Source: an uncultured bacterium (GTDB lineage: Bacteria > Patescibacteriota > Microgenomatia > UBA1400 > UBA12108). From it: a stretch of DNA of 37,673 nucleotides. Below the pieces are notes generated by a model. The model was not told the origin of the DNA. It saw only the letters and a list, made by a program, of their open reading frames with translations, and made no database searches. The position numbers and the translations under genes are program-made. Where the stretch lies: contig CAJAUT010000016.1 of NCBI GenBank assembly GCA_903945195.1, forward strand, positions 1 to 37,673, given 5' to 3'. Shown in pieces: positions 13,000-20,737 of the stretch (position 1 is its first letter; each line of letters opens with the position of its first letter).

Positions 13000-15519
13000 T
13001 CATCCCACACTCCCAATCATTTCCATCCTAACTAATCGATTAAGTTCCACCGCATACTCCATAGGTAGCTCTTGTATCACCGGCTCTATAAACCCTCGTA
13101 TTATCATCGCTTCGGCCTCCTTTGCCGTCATCCCCCTACTCATTAGATACATTATCTGCTCCTCTCCTATCCTCGATACATATGCCTCATGCTCTATAGT
13201 TGCCTGCCCATTTAACACTTGGTTATCAGGATAAGTATCAGACCTAGATTCTGGATCCATTATTAGCGCATCACACACCACCTTGGACCTTGCTCCTTTT
13301 GCCTTTGGTCCTATCATCACCCTCCCTCTATAACTAGATCTTCCACCTGATCGACTGATAGATTTACTTGTGATCTTGCTAGTTGTGTTTGCCGCCAGGT
13401 GGATCATTTTGGCCCCTGCATCTTGCTGTTGCCCTTCTCCAGCCACCGCTATAGACAACATCTCCCCGTGTGCCCTCTCTCCTTTGAGAATACAGCAAGG
13501 ATATTTCATCGTAAGTCTAGATCCCAAATTACAGTCTATCCACTCCATAGCCCCGTCCTGCTCTACTACTGCGCGTTTAGTCACCAAATTGTAAACAGTC
13601 TTGTACCAATTTTGGACCGTCGTATATCTCACTTTAGCTTTTTCTTTTACTACCACTTCTACCACAGCCGCGTGCAAACTGGCGCTACTATATGCAGGAG
13701 CAGAGCAGTTATGAACAGCAACTCCAGAAGCAATATATGATTCATCAATTTCAACTCCAAAATTATAAACGTCTATATCTACAACCTCTTTAAAATTTGT
13801 AGATTTTATAGGCACATATACATACTCACCATCATATCCATACATACTGGAGCGATTTTTATTATTCAGCGATCGTAAAATAGGAATTTTAAAAATATCA
13901 CCGAGTTTAACCATCCATTCACCTGTCACTCCAACCGTATACATTCTTCTTCTATTCTCTTTAGATCTATCTCTACTATTTATAAATGCTGGAATCCCGA
14001 TATGACGCAATACACGAATCATTTGTCTAGCCAAACACTCTGAAGTTGTATTTCCTCGAAACGCTTCTTTATAGCCAGATGGGTGTTTTTTAGTATAATA
14101 ATTTCCATCACCCCTAAACCAGCCAATAACAATCTCTTTAAGTTTGTCTTTATCTTCACCAAACATCCACTCTAGTATTTTTTTATTCTCATTGTGAGTT
14201 CCAAAAAACTCAAATATTCTACATAGCTCTACGGAGTTAAATACAACCGACGCGCCATGATTCTTTTTGTGAGCGCTTTCGTGAGAACTAGAAAATCCAA
14301 ACACTTCTTTTACCAGCATTTTTACGTCTTCGATATATTCTCTTTCATTTTCAGAAAAAGAAAAGTTAAGATATGAACCAGAACTAATACTCCCTTCAGC
14401 TAAATAATATCCAACCAATCTATAAAATGATTCATTTGTTAAAACTAATATCGGTTTATCTACATATCCCAGTTTTTTTCCTTTCCATTCTTTAATAACA
14501 AACTCTCGCTCTAACTGCTCATCTGGATTTCTGTCTAACGGTATTGCCAAATAATCTCCCTTAACTAATTTTTCAGGCTTCAACCACTCATGTTTCCAAA
14601 TCTTGTTTCTATCGTTTTTTGATCTTCTCTTTACAGCCAAAAATGGATGTTCTTCTGTAACTAATACTGATCTGGTAGAATCACCATAGTATTTAATTTC
14701 AAATAACTTACCAGTATATTTGCGCTTCTGTAAATTTCTAATTTTTCGATAAATTCCTTTGTGACTCAGCAATAAGTCATCTATCGTAATGTTCTCTATC
14801 TTTTTTTCACCACCATTTGTTAAAACATTCACACCGGCTGGAAAACATCCTTCGACATAATGCACGCTAGACTCTTCCTCGGCCACGATTAAAGTCCTCT
14901 CAAACTGTCCAGCGTTCTCTGCATTAATACGGAAATATGCTTGCAGTGGCAAATCTACTTTTACATTTTTAGGGATATATACAAAAGAACCACCACTCCA
15001 CACTGCAGTATTTAGTGCAGCTAGTTTATTGTCGCCGTACGGCACAATTTTCCCAAAATATTCTTTTACAATTTCTGGATACTGTTTAAGCCCCGCGTCC
15101 ATGGAAAGAAATATCACACCCTTTTTAGCAAGTACTTTTTGCAGAGAATGATATATAACTTCACTATCATATTGCGATCCCACTCCCGCAAGCATCTTTT
15201 TTTCAGCTTCCGGGACCCCAATAGTGTCAAATACTTTTTTTATATTGTCAGGTACGTCCTCCCAAGTCCTAAACTGTTTATCTACCGGCTTTAAATAGTA
15301 ATGGATATCCTCCCAATTTATTTGTGTCAGGTCTGCTCCCCAACTAGGTATCGCCATTCCATAATATTGTTTTAGTGCTACAAGTCGCGTGTCCAGCATC
15401 CACTGGGGCTCATTTTTTTGTTTAGATATTTCTCTTACTAGCTCCTCTGATAGTCCTTTTTTTGCCTTAAAACTATACCCTTCTGTTCCTGTGTTAAATC
15501 CTAGTTTGTTGTCATACAT
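13000..15519 (-). CDS. sufB: SufB with an in-frame LAGLIDADG intein
   Basis: An 839-aa precursor. Exteins (residues 1-224 and 605-839, 459 aa together) make a normal-length SufB, the core of the SufBCD Fe-S assembly complex: YYLKPVDKQFRTWEDVP, SGGSFVYIPKNVKV, then SAPAYSSASLHAAVVE and EEQIMYLMSRGMTAKEAEAM. The intein is residues 225-604 and splits VHYVEG/CSAP, a conserved SufB site. Its features are Cys225, TEEHPFL (block B), two LAGLIDADG-like motifs (about 368-376 and 465-473), YIASGVAVHN and the downstream Cys605. All residues needed for splicing are present, so active SufB should be released. The gene overlaps the sufC end by 19 nt. Confidence 0.95.
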   Translation of the reverse strand: MYDNKLGFNTGTEGYSFKAKKGLSEELVREISKQKNEPQWMLDTRLVALKQYYGMAIPSWGADLTQINWEDIHYYLKPVDKQFRTWEDVPDNIKKVFDTIGVPEAEKKMLAGVGSQYDSEVIYHSLQKVLAKKGVIFLSMDAGLKQYPEIVKEYFGKIVPYGDNKLAALNTAVWSGGSFVYIPKNVKVDLPLQAYFRINAENAGQFERTLIVAEEESSVHYVEGCFPAGVNVLTNGGEKKIENITIDDLLLSHKGIYRKIRNLQKRKYTGKLFEIKYYGDSTRSVLVTEEHPFLAVKRRSKNDRNKIWKHEWLKPEKLVKGDYLAIPLDRNPDEQLEREFVIKEWKGKKLGYVDKPILVLTNESFYRLVGYYLAEGSISSGSYLNFSFSENEREYIEDVKMLVKEVFGFSSSHESAHKKNHGASVVFNSVELCRIFEFFGTHNENKKILEWMFGEDKDKLKEIVIGWFRGDGNYYTKKHPSGYKEAFRGNTTSECLARQMIRVLRHIGIPAFINSRDRSKENRRRMYTVGVTGEWMVKLGDIFKIPILRSLNNKNRSSMYGYDGEYVYVPIKSTNFKEVVDIDVYNFGVEIDESYIASGVAVHNCSAPAYSSASLHAAVVEVVVKEKAKVRYTTVQNWYKTVYNLVTKRAVVEQDGAMEWIDCNLGSRLTMKYPCCILKGERAHGEMLSIAVAGEGQQQDAGAKMIHLAANTTSKITSKSISRSGGRSSYRGRVMIGPKAKGARSKVVCDALIMDPESRSDTYPDNQVLNGQATIEHEAYVSRIGEEQIMYLMSRGMTAKEAEAMIIRGFIEPVIQELPMEYAVELNRLVRMEMIGSVG
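13708..14847 (-). mobile_element. SufB intein (380 aa) with LAGLIDADG homing endonuclease domain
   Basis: This protein intron starts with Cys (nt 14845-14847) and ends His-Asn (13708-13713), followed by Cys at 13705-13707. The splicing blocks look intact: CFPAGVNVLTNGG, LVTEEHPFLAV, VDIDVYNFGVEI and YIASGVAVHN. LVGYYLAEG and IVIGWFRGDG are the two LAGLIDADG helices with acidic residues (Glu and Asp), so the nuclease may be active. Confidence 0.92.
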
Positions 15520-16157
15520 ACTTGGTCAACTTTTACTTTGTCAGTGAGTTTAGTGTTGTGGGTAATTAGTAAAAAACTAGTGCCTTTTGCTTTTAGTTCG
15601 TTTATTATCTCAGCTAGTATCTGCACACCTTTTGTATCTAGTCCAGAGTCGACCTCATCAAGCACTGCAAGCTTTGGGGATAAAAGGAGTAGCTGCAACA
15701 TCTCTAGTCTTTTTCGCTCGCCCCCACTGAAACCTTCGTTTACTCCCCTACTTAGATATTCTTTTGGCAGTCCTACTTTTACAAGCAACTCTTCCAAATA
15801 TTTTTTAAATTCTACCAGTGTTCCAGTTTGTGTCGTAATGCTTTTACAAAAATTGAACACCGTGACACCAGGTATAGAAACTGGATTTTGCCATGCGATG
15901 TACAGCCCCGATTTTGCTCGCTCATCTACGCTTAATTTTTTTAGATCTTTTCCCAAAAATTGTATTTTACTGGCATCTAAAATTTTATAATTAGAGTTGC
16001 CTAGTAGTGTCATGGCTACACTAGACTTACCGCTCCCATTTGGACCAAGTAGTGCCACCACCTGACCTTCCTTTATTGAAAGATTAAAACCTTCAAGCAC
16101 CACCTTTTCTTCGACAGTGATCTGTAAATTCTGGATATCTAGTATTGGATTGGTCAT
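15501..16157 (-). CDS. sufC: SufC ABC-type ATPase
   Basis: A 218-aa cytosolic ABC ATPase that powers the SufBCD scaffold. LLGPNGSGKSSVAMTLLG is Walker A, NEGFSGGERKRLEMLQLLLL the signature, LAVLDEVDSGLD Walker B, and LLITHNTKL the switch His. Slightly shorter than the usual 250 residues but all motifs are present. It overlaps the rrf2 stop by 4 nt (ATGA) and the sufB start by 19 nt, so translation of the three is coupled. Confidence 0.95.
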   Translation of the reverse strand: MTNPILDIQNLQITVEEKVVLEGFNLSIKEGQVVALLGPNGSGKSSVAMTLLGNSNYKILDASKIQFLGKDLKKLSVDERAKSGLYIAWQNPVSIPGVTVFNFCKSITTQTGTLVEFKKYLEELLVKVGLPKEYLSRGVNEGFSGGERKRLEMLQLLLLSPKLAVLDEVDSGLDTKGVQILAEIINELKAKGTSFLLITHNTKLTDKVKVDQVCMTTN

Positions 16158-16564
16158 TTCTTCCCAAAATCGGCAAGTTTGTACTTGGATAGTATTGACC
16201 CGATTTCTTCTGTCAATTTTTCCATCATTGCTCTATGGGGACAATGATCAGCTAAAGGACATTTTTTAGCTCCATGCACAAGACAACCTGCTGTCGCTAC
16301 CTGACCATCAACCGCCTCCACCACTTGCTTTAGCGTGATCTCAGTAGGCTCTTTAGCCAGGCTATATCCTCCACCCCTACCTTCCTTAGCCACTACCAGC
16401 TTTGCCTTGATCAAATCACGAGCGATCTTTACCAAAAAAGATCTAGGTAACCCGCTATCTTGCATATTGCGTACAGATACGAGACCTCCCTTACCAGCCT
16501 TAGCCAGTAAAGACACCATCATCATGCCATACTCAGTTTTTTTTCGAAACCTAAATGAACTCAT
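16154..16564 (-). CDS. Rrf2-family (IscR/SufR-like) regulator of the suf operon
   Basis: A 136-aa winged-helix protein. KKTEYGMMMVSLLA and SGLPRSFLVKIARDL carry the DNA-binding helices, GGGYSLAKEPTEITLKQVVEAVDG is the Rrf2 wing, and GCLVHGAKKCPLADHCPH has three cysteines and a nearby His like the Fe-S ligands of IscR. It should sense Fe-S supply and repress or activate its own operon. It is first in the suf operon and is one of the few genes here with a canonical leader: AAAGGAGGTAAGC before the ATG. A possible promoter (TTGATA-16-TAGAAT) lies about 40 nt upstream. Confidence 0.9.
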   Translation of the reverse strand: MSSFRFRKKTEYGMMMVSLLAKAGKGGLVSVRNMQDSGLPRSFLVKIARDLIKAKLVVAKEGRGGGYSLAKEPTEITLKQVVEAVDGQVATAGCLVHGAKKCPLADHCPHRAMMEKLTEEIGSILSKYKLADFGKK

Positions 16565-16640
16565 GCTTACCTCCTTTTATACTATACCTATTCTAATCCA
16601 AGTTTTATAAATATCAATAAGCGTATTGTATACTGGAATT

Positions 16641-17339
16641 ATGTCTCTAAAAGTGTCAGTTATAGTCCCAGTGTACAATGAAGAAAAATATTTACCCGGG
16701 TTTCTAGAATCCTTAAGAAATCAAACGTCTTTACCCGAAGAAATTATTTTTAGCGACAACAATTCAAGTGATAATTCTATATCAATCATCAACTCTTACA
16801 AATCAATTCTTCCCATTATTATCGTTACAGAAATTATAAAAGGCATACTACCTACAGTCGAAAGGGCATGGAGGGAAACCAAAGGAGATTTGATTATTAG
16901 AACAGACGCAGATGCACTATTACCAAAGAACTATATAAAGAAATGTATAAAATATTATGAATCACACCTAAATACGCAAGCTTCAACTGGTCCGGTTCTA
17001 AGTGCAGAGTTTCACCTGCTATATTCGGTTCTATACCCCATAGGGACAGTTATTTTTAATTATATTTTGTCATTCGTTAGAGGATATCCACACATTTTAG
17101 GACCAAACACTGTAGTCAGACGGAGTGCTTTGGTCAGAATCAATGGCTATTTAACTGACATTAAAACTATAGATGATCATTTACTGACAAAAAAATTACA
17201 TTCACATAATTTAAAAATAGATTACGTATTTAACCAATACAATTTTCATTCAATTCGACGTTGGCTAAAAAATCCCATAAATATTCTTAAAAGCATATTG
17301 ATTAACTTCAACACCAATATCTATACAGAAAAGACCTAA
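16641..17339 (+). CDS. Family 2 glycosyltransferase
   Basis: A 232-aa GT-A protein. SLKVSVIVPVYNEEKYLPGF begins the nucleotide-sugar binding domain, IIFSDNNSSDNS follows, and IIRTDADALLP supplies the DxD. LGPNTVVRRSALVRINGY and TIDDHLLTKKL are typical GT2 acceptor-side motifs. Two weakly hydrophobic stretches in the middle (HLLYSVLYPIGTVIFNYILS) may touch the membrane. Start at 16641 was chosen because TATACT (16629-16634) ends 6 nt upstream; the longer TTG-initiated frame would include it. The base composition is more AT-rich than the neighbouring suf genes, which may mean a different history. Sugar and acceptor are unknown. Confidence 0.82.
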   Translation: MSLKVSVIVPVYNEEKYLPGFLESLRNQTSLPEEIIFSDNNSSDNSISIINSYKSILPIIIVTEIIKGILPTVERAWRETKGDLIIRTDADALLPKNYIKKCIKYYESHLNTQASTGPVLSAEFHLLYSVLYPIGTVIFNYILSFVRGYPHILGPNTVVRRSALVRINGYLTDIKTIDDHLLTKKLHSHNLKIDYVFNQYNFHSIRRWLKNPINILKSILINFNTNIYTEKT

Positions 17340-17347
17340 ATCGCAAA

Positions 17348-17956
17348 TTAAAACATCGTCACCTGTACCCCACTATCTTTCTTTTCTTGCATCGTAAAAT
17401 CAAGCCCCACAGTCACCAGTTCATTCCACTTATTTTTAAATCTCAGCTCGCCAGTTTTAAGTACATGTAGATACAAGTCGCGGGTAATTTCTACATCCTG
17501 TAGACAATACTTTGTTAGTTTTTCCCAATTACCCTCATGAAAATAGGTAATCGCATCCAGTCCGTTTCCACCCTTTTGGATACCAAGGGTCTCTTTGGCT
17601 ATGGAGTCCAGTTTTACCCTATGCCCCACCTTTTTCTCTACTTCCTGCAAAATATCAAAGTTAGGTAGCTTGAGCAAATCTCCTAGGTAATATGGTTTTA
17701 GTGCAGCCATATCAAAATCAATGCTATTAAACCCGACTATCCTATCTGCCGACTCAAATATCTTAAACATTTCGCCAAATTCTTCTTCCCTAAATCCTCG
17801 CAAAGTCCCCCCTGCCCCTAGCGAAGCCGAAGGCGAAGTGGGGTCATATTCTCCATACCACACTCCAGATACCGATACCCCTAGTTTTTCAGGGAAAAAA
17901 CCACCCACTTCATCAAAGGCTTTTTTCGTCTCAACATCAAATACAACTAGTTTCAC
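17348..17956 (-). CDS. DEDDy-type 3'-5' exonuclease-like protein
   Basis: A 202-aa RNase H-like nuclease. Exo I is LVVFDVETKKAF, Exo II is IVGFNSIDFDMAAL, and Exo III is YCLQDVEITRDLY with Tyr-x3-Asp, so all four metal-binding acidic residues are present. It resembles the predicted exonucleases related to YprB and DnaQ. Between Exo I and Exo II lies PTSPSASLGAGGTLRGF, a low-complexity insertion encoded by a hairpin-forming GC-rich tract (17802-17845). It is probably a surface loop. No partner genes suggest whether the substrate is DNA or RNA. Confidence 0.82.
   Translation of the reverse strand: MKLVVFDVETKKAFDEVGGFFPEKLGVSVSGVWYGEYDPTSPSASLGAGGTLRGFREEEFGEMFKIFESADRIVGFNSIDFDMAALKPYYLGDLLKLPNFDILQEVEKKVGHRVKLDSIAKETLGIQKGGNGLDAITYFHEGNWEKLTKYCLQDVEITRDLYLHVLKTGELRFKNKWNELVTVGLDFTMQEKKDSGVQVTMF
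17802..17845. repeat. GC-rich hairpin tract inserted in the exonuclease gene
   Basis: CCCC (17815-17818) and GGGG (17840-17843) flank GCGAAG / GCCGAAGGC / GCGAAG units, with a small GCC-GAA-GGC hairpin in the centre. It is in frame and adds about 15 residues rich in Ser, Ala and Gly. It looks unlike the surrounding coding sequence. Confidence 0.5.
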
Positions 17957-17976
17957 CCAAACATCATATCACCGGG

Positions 17977-18228
17977 TCATAATTCTCGATACACATCCTT
18001 CCTATGTTGTACCACCACAATTCGGATAAAATCTTCAGTTTTTTGATAAACAATACGATACCTTCCCACTCTTACTCTATACATATCTATATGCTCTTTC
18101 ATTTTCTTAATCTGCAAGTTTTGCTGATCTTGCAATAAACCTCGGATCTTACTATCTACTGCAATCTTTACAATTTGTGGCAATTTTTGAATTTGTTTTT
18201 TAGCTTTTGAAGTAATAAGTATCTTCAT
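17977..18228 (-). CDS. RelE/ParE-family toxin
   Basis: An 83-aa basic protein: KILITSKAKKQIQKLPQIVK at the start, then IKKMKEHIDMYRVRVGRYRIVY and IRIVVVQHRKDVYREL. This is the RelE/ParE fold with the conserved R-x-G-x-Y-R-I-x-Y strand and a C-terminal H-R-x-x-x-Y. RelE-type toxins cut mRNA in the ribosome; ParE-type toxins act on gyrase. The C-terminal basic/Tyr residues fit RelE better. Its start overlaps the antitoxin stop by 4 nt (ATGA). Confidence 0.88.
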   Translation of the reverse strand: MKILITSKAKKQIQKLPQIVKIAVDSKIRGLLQDQQNLQIKKMKEHIDMYRVRVGRYRIVYQKTEDFIRIVVVQHRKDVYREL

Positions 18229-18482
18229 AACCCTAGCGTTTTAGCGAACTCCTCATAATCAGTCGCTTGTTTCAACTCTCCACTCTTCTTGGCAGCTGCT
18301 ATGGACTTATTGTCTTCTATATCTTCCAAATATTCAACAATACTTTCAAAAAGTTTTTTACTTACCAAGTACGCCTGTGATCTACCCCTACTGATTACTT
18401 CTAAAGGATAATCAACTGCCTGCGCAATTGCAGCTGCTGGATTCATCTTTAGTTGAGATATGGATATTGTATTGTCGCTCAT
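18225..18482 (-). CDS. Phd/YefM-like antitoxin
   Basis: An 85-aa protein starting MSDNTISISQLKMNPAAAIA, with YPLEVISRGRSQAYLVSKKL in the N-terminal DNA-binding fold and an acidic flexible tail (YLEDIEDNKS, DYEEFAKTL) that would wrap the toxin. It sits directly upstream of the RelE-like gene with an ATGA overlap, the standard antitoxin-first order. The promoter has TTGACA-17-TTATAT and a perfect 20-bp palindrome touching the -35, a likely autoregulatory operator. Confidence 0.85.
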   Translation of the reverse strand: MSDNTISISQLKMNPAAAIAQAVDYPLEVISRGRSQAYLVSKKLFESIVEYLEDIEDNKSIAAAKKSGELKQATDYEEFAKTLGL

Positions 18483-18490
18483 ATATTATT

Positions 18491-18537
18491 ATATAACCAC
18501 TAAACAGGTCATCTGTCAAGACCTATTAATAGGTCTT
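18491..18537 (-). promoter_or_regulatory. Toxin-antitoxin promoter and 20-bp palindromic operator
   Basis: TTGACA (18514-18519) and TTATAT (18491-18496) are spaced 17 nt. The perfect palindrome AAGACCTATTAATAGGTCTT (18518-18537) overlaps the -35 edge and the stop of the aldolase-PGK gene. A further GACCTG half-site lies inside the spacer. Binding of the Phd-like protein is inferred. Confidence 0.65.
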
Positions 18538-20421
18538 TAGCACCTCTACTCCTACGAGTCGTCCAGTCTCCAGGAGCTTTAGCATCGCCCCACCACCAGT
18601 AGACACATGATCAATTCTATTTAAATGTTCTTCTTTGCCTATTGCAGACAAAGTATCTCCACCACCTACCACTGTATAAGCACTTTCATTTTTGACTATT
18701 GCTTCATAAATGGCTTGAGTTCCCGCAAAATATCTAGAGTCTTCTACTTTTCCCATCGGCCCGTTCCATACGATTGTCTTGGCGTTTGCGATTTCCTTAG
18801 CATATAGTTTCTGGGTAGCCATTCCTATATCTAGTAGCTCACTCCCCTCTATCGGTGTCAGTATCTTAGCCTTACCTTTTATTTGTATTTTCTTCAGAAT
18901 ATACTCATTAGCCAGCTTACCCCCAAGTAGTATAGTGTCAGCTTTGTCTGCCAGTTTTTCTATCAACTTTAGTTTATCTTCGACCTTTGCCCCGCCCATG
19001 ATCACAATATATGGTCGCTCCGGTTCGTCTTGCAACTTACCTATTGTCTCCATCTCGTCCATCAGCCATAAACCAGCATAACTAGGCAAGTAATTTGGAA
19101 TCCCCACAATACTAGCTGACTCCCTATGACACTCACCAAATGCTTCGTTCACATAGATATCACCATACGCTGCCAGTTGTCTAGCAAAGGTAGGATCATT
19201 TTTATCCTCCCCCTCCCAAAGCCGCAAGTTTTCCAACATAATTATTTGCTCAGACTGGATTACTGGATTACTGGAATACTGAGATACCAATTTAATCGGT
19301 TTTCCAATTAAATTTTCTGCATACTCAGCCACTGGCTTGATACTTCTCTTTTCTTCCGCCTTACCAAGATGACTCATCAAAATTATTTGTTTTACACCGT
19401 TATCCAGTAGCCACTTGATGGTGGGAAGTGTGCGCACAATCCTTGTGTCATCCACTATCCTCATAGCTTTACCTATGGTCACATTCCAGTCGACCCGTAC
19501 TATCACCCGCTTATCTTTTACCACTACCTGATTAATCACTCTTGTGTGTCCTAGTTCCGATCCTTGCGCGATTATAGGCGAGTGATCGGAACTTTGTACT
19601 CCATTCACAATGTTTACTAGCTCTTTCATCCTAGGACTAGCCACTTCAGTAAAATACTTTTCTCTTGCCTCACCTTGGTAATCACCAAATTCCTGCCACA
19701 CCGCTCTCCCTACTGCAAATCCAGCTGCCCCACTCTCCATCGCAATCTTTAGAGCTTCTTTATACTTGCTATACTCCATTCCTGCAGACAGCAACACCCA
19801 CGGCTGTTTAATAATTTTAGTTATTTCTAAACACGCTTCTCTAGTTCCTGGATACTCAAACTTAAAAATATCAGCTTCTATATCTTTTAGGTCTCTCGCA
19901 ATCGCCAGCACTTCTCTCACTCGATCTGTTTCTATTTTATAGCTTAGTGGTTCAAGTAAAAATACAATATCTTCTCGGCTGCACTCGTTTGCCAACTTTG
20001 TTGCCACTTCTTTTTGTTGTTTGGCTAGTTCTACATTTTCTGGATCATAATATAAAAGTAGTTTTACACTACAAGCCCCCATTTCCTTGGCTTGTTTCAC
20101 GCTCCAGTTTGGCAGTATCGTAGTTACTCGAGCCTGCTTGTCTCCCCTATATCCCGTCTCCTCCATCGACAACATCCATCCATTTGAGTAAGTGGTATCT
20201 ATCACATTTTTCCCGTATATTGGGTCCACCAGTATCCCCGCTACCTCATCTTTATACAAAGAAATCATTTTCCTTTTCCACTCCAAGATCTCTTCATTAG
20301 TCGTTGATTCTGGGTTGTCTGGGTGAAGCGATTGTTTAAGCGATCCTCGATGATCTAGTGCCGCAATCGTAATTTTACCGTGGGAATTAGTTAGCTTCGC
20401 TAAACAGTCCTTTTTACTCAT
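18526..20421 (-). CDS. Aldolase (LacD-like) - phosphoglycerate kinase fusion
   Basis: A 631-aa fusion of two glycolytic enzymes. Residues 1 to about 275 are a class I tagatose/fructose-bisphosphate aldolase of the LacD type: AALDHRGSLKQSL, GILVDPIYGKN, SVKLLLYYDPENVE and IFKFEYPGTREA (Lys120 and Lys187 in the conserved motifs, one probably the Schiff-base Lys). Residues about 298-631 are phosphoglycerate kinase: VIVRVDWNV, LMSHLGKAEE, VNEAFGECHRESAS, IMGGAKVEDKLKL, VWNGPMG and GGGDTLSAIG. The PGK part (about 334 aa) is shorter than the usual 390-415, and a short repeat-coded loop (VSQYSSNPVIQSEQ) sits in its N-terminal domain. GGAAGA precedes the ATG. Both enzymes should be cytosolic. Confidence 0.92.
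   Translation of the reverse strand: MSKKDCLAKLTNSHGKITIAALDHRGSLKQSLHPDNPESTTNEEILEWKRKMISLYKDEVAGILVDPIYGKNVIDTTYSNGWMLSMEETGYRGDKQARVTTILPNWSVKQAKEMGACSVKLLLYYDPENVELAKQQKEVATKLANECSREDIVFLLEPLSYKIETDRVREVLAIARDLKDIEADIFKFEYPGTREACLEITKIIKQPWVLLSAGMEYSKYKEALKIAMESGAAGFAVGRAVWQEFGDYQGEAREKYFTEVASPRMKELVNIVNGVQSSDHSPIIAQGSELGHTRVINQVVVKDKRVIVRVDWNVTIGKAMRIVDDTRIVRTLPTIKWLLDNGVKQIILMSHLGKAEEKRSIKPVAEYAENLIGKPIKLVSQYSSNPVIQSEQIIMLENLRLWEGEDKNDPTFARQLAAYGDIYVNEAFGECHRESASIVGIPNYLPSYAGLWLMDEMETIGKLQDEPERPYIVIMGGAKVEDKLKLIEKLADKADTILLGGKLANEYILKKIQIKGKAKILTPIEGSELLDIGMATQKLYAKEIANAKTIVWNGPMGKVEDSRYFAGTQAIYEAIVKNESAYTVVGGGDTLSAIGKEEHLNRIDHVSTGGGAMLKLLETGRLVGVEVLKTY
19251..19282. repeat. ACTGGATT tandem repeat inside the PGK domain
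   Basis: Two ACTGGATT units and one ACTGGAAT in tandem, flanked by CAG and ACTGAG, encode a variable loop of PGK. The motif resembles the CTGATTA-type repeats upstream of rpiB (1681-1773). Confidence 0.5.
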
Positions 20422-20435
20422 TCTTCCATGATAGC

Positions 20436-20711
20436 TTATTTTGTCTTTGCATTGTGACTAAGTATCCTCGGGAGAAGCCACATCAAAAATCCAGTGACCA
20501 TCATGATAGCTAGTACAATCGCAAATTTACCACTCCACTCTCCGTGGATATCGCGGATCGTATACATTTGGCTAGGATTAAATATGGCCTCCCATTTCTC
20601 TGGCTCCTCAATGAGCACTCCCGTGATCGCGATCGGCACACCCATTATAATAGCAAACCACATCATCAAATTGTGAATCTTTTTTGCCCAGTAATATATA
20701 CGTTGTAACAT
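20436..20711 (-). CDS. Small two-TM membrane protein, PepSY-TM-like
   Basis: A 91-aa protein with two membrane helices (about 13-34 and 62-83). Each is preceded by a histidine motif, KIHNLMMWFA and DIHGEWSGKFA, recalling PepSY-associated TM proteins in which such His residues can bind heme or metal. Function unknown. A TATACT on the minus strand (20721-20726) ends 9 nt before its ATG and overlaps the divergent MFS promoter. It ends 14 nt upstream of the aldolase-PGK start. Confidence 0.75.
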   Translation of the reverse strand: MLQRIYYWAKKIHNLMMWFAIIMGVPIAITGVLIEEPEKWEAIFNPSQMYTIRDIHGEWSGKFAIVLAIMMVTGFLMWLLPRILSHNAKTK

Positions 20712-20720
20712 GATATCTAC

Positions 20721-20728
20721 AGTATAAT
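20721..20728. promoter_or_regulatory. Symmetrical bidirectional -10 element
   Basis: AGTATAAT gives TATAAT on plus (20723-20728) and TATACT on minus (20721-20726). Each ends exactly 9 nt before its ATG (20738 plus, 20711 minus). The whole intergenic gap is 26 nt. Confidence 0.6.
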
Positions 20729-20737
20729 GCTAACTCT

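Noticed and set aside
13708-14847. Separate endonuclease gene inside sufB
   Set aside because: The frame is continuous, and splice-junction residues show an intein rather than an independent gene.
19251-19282. ACTGGATT repeats as a CRISPR-like array
   Set aside because: Units are 8 nt, directly adjacent, without spacers, and lie inside a coding frame. No CRISPR array or cas gene was seen anywhere.
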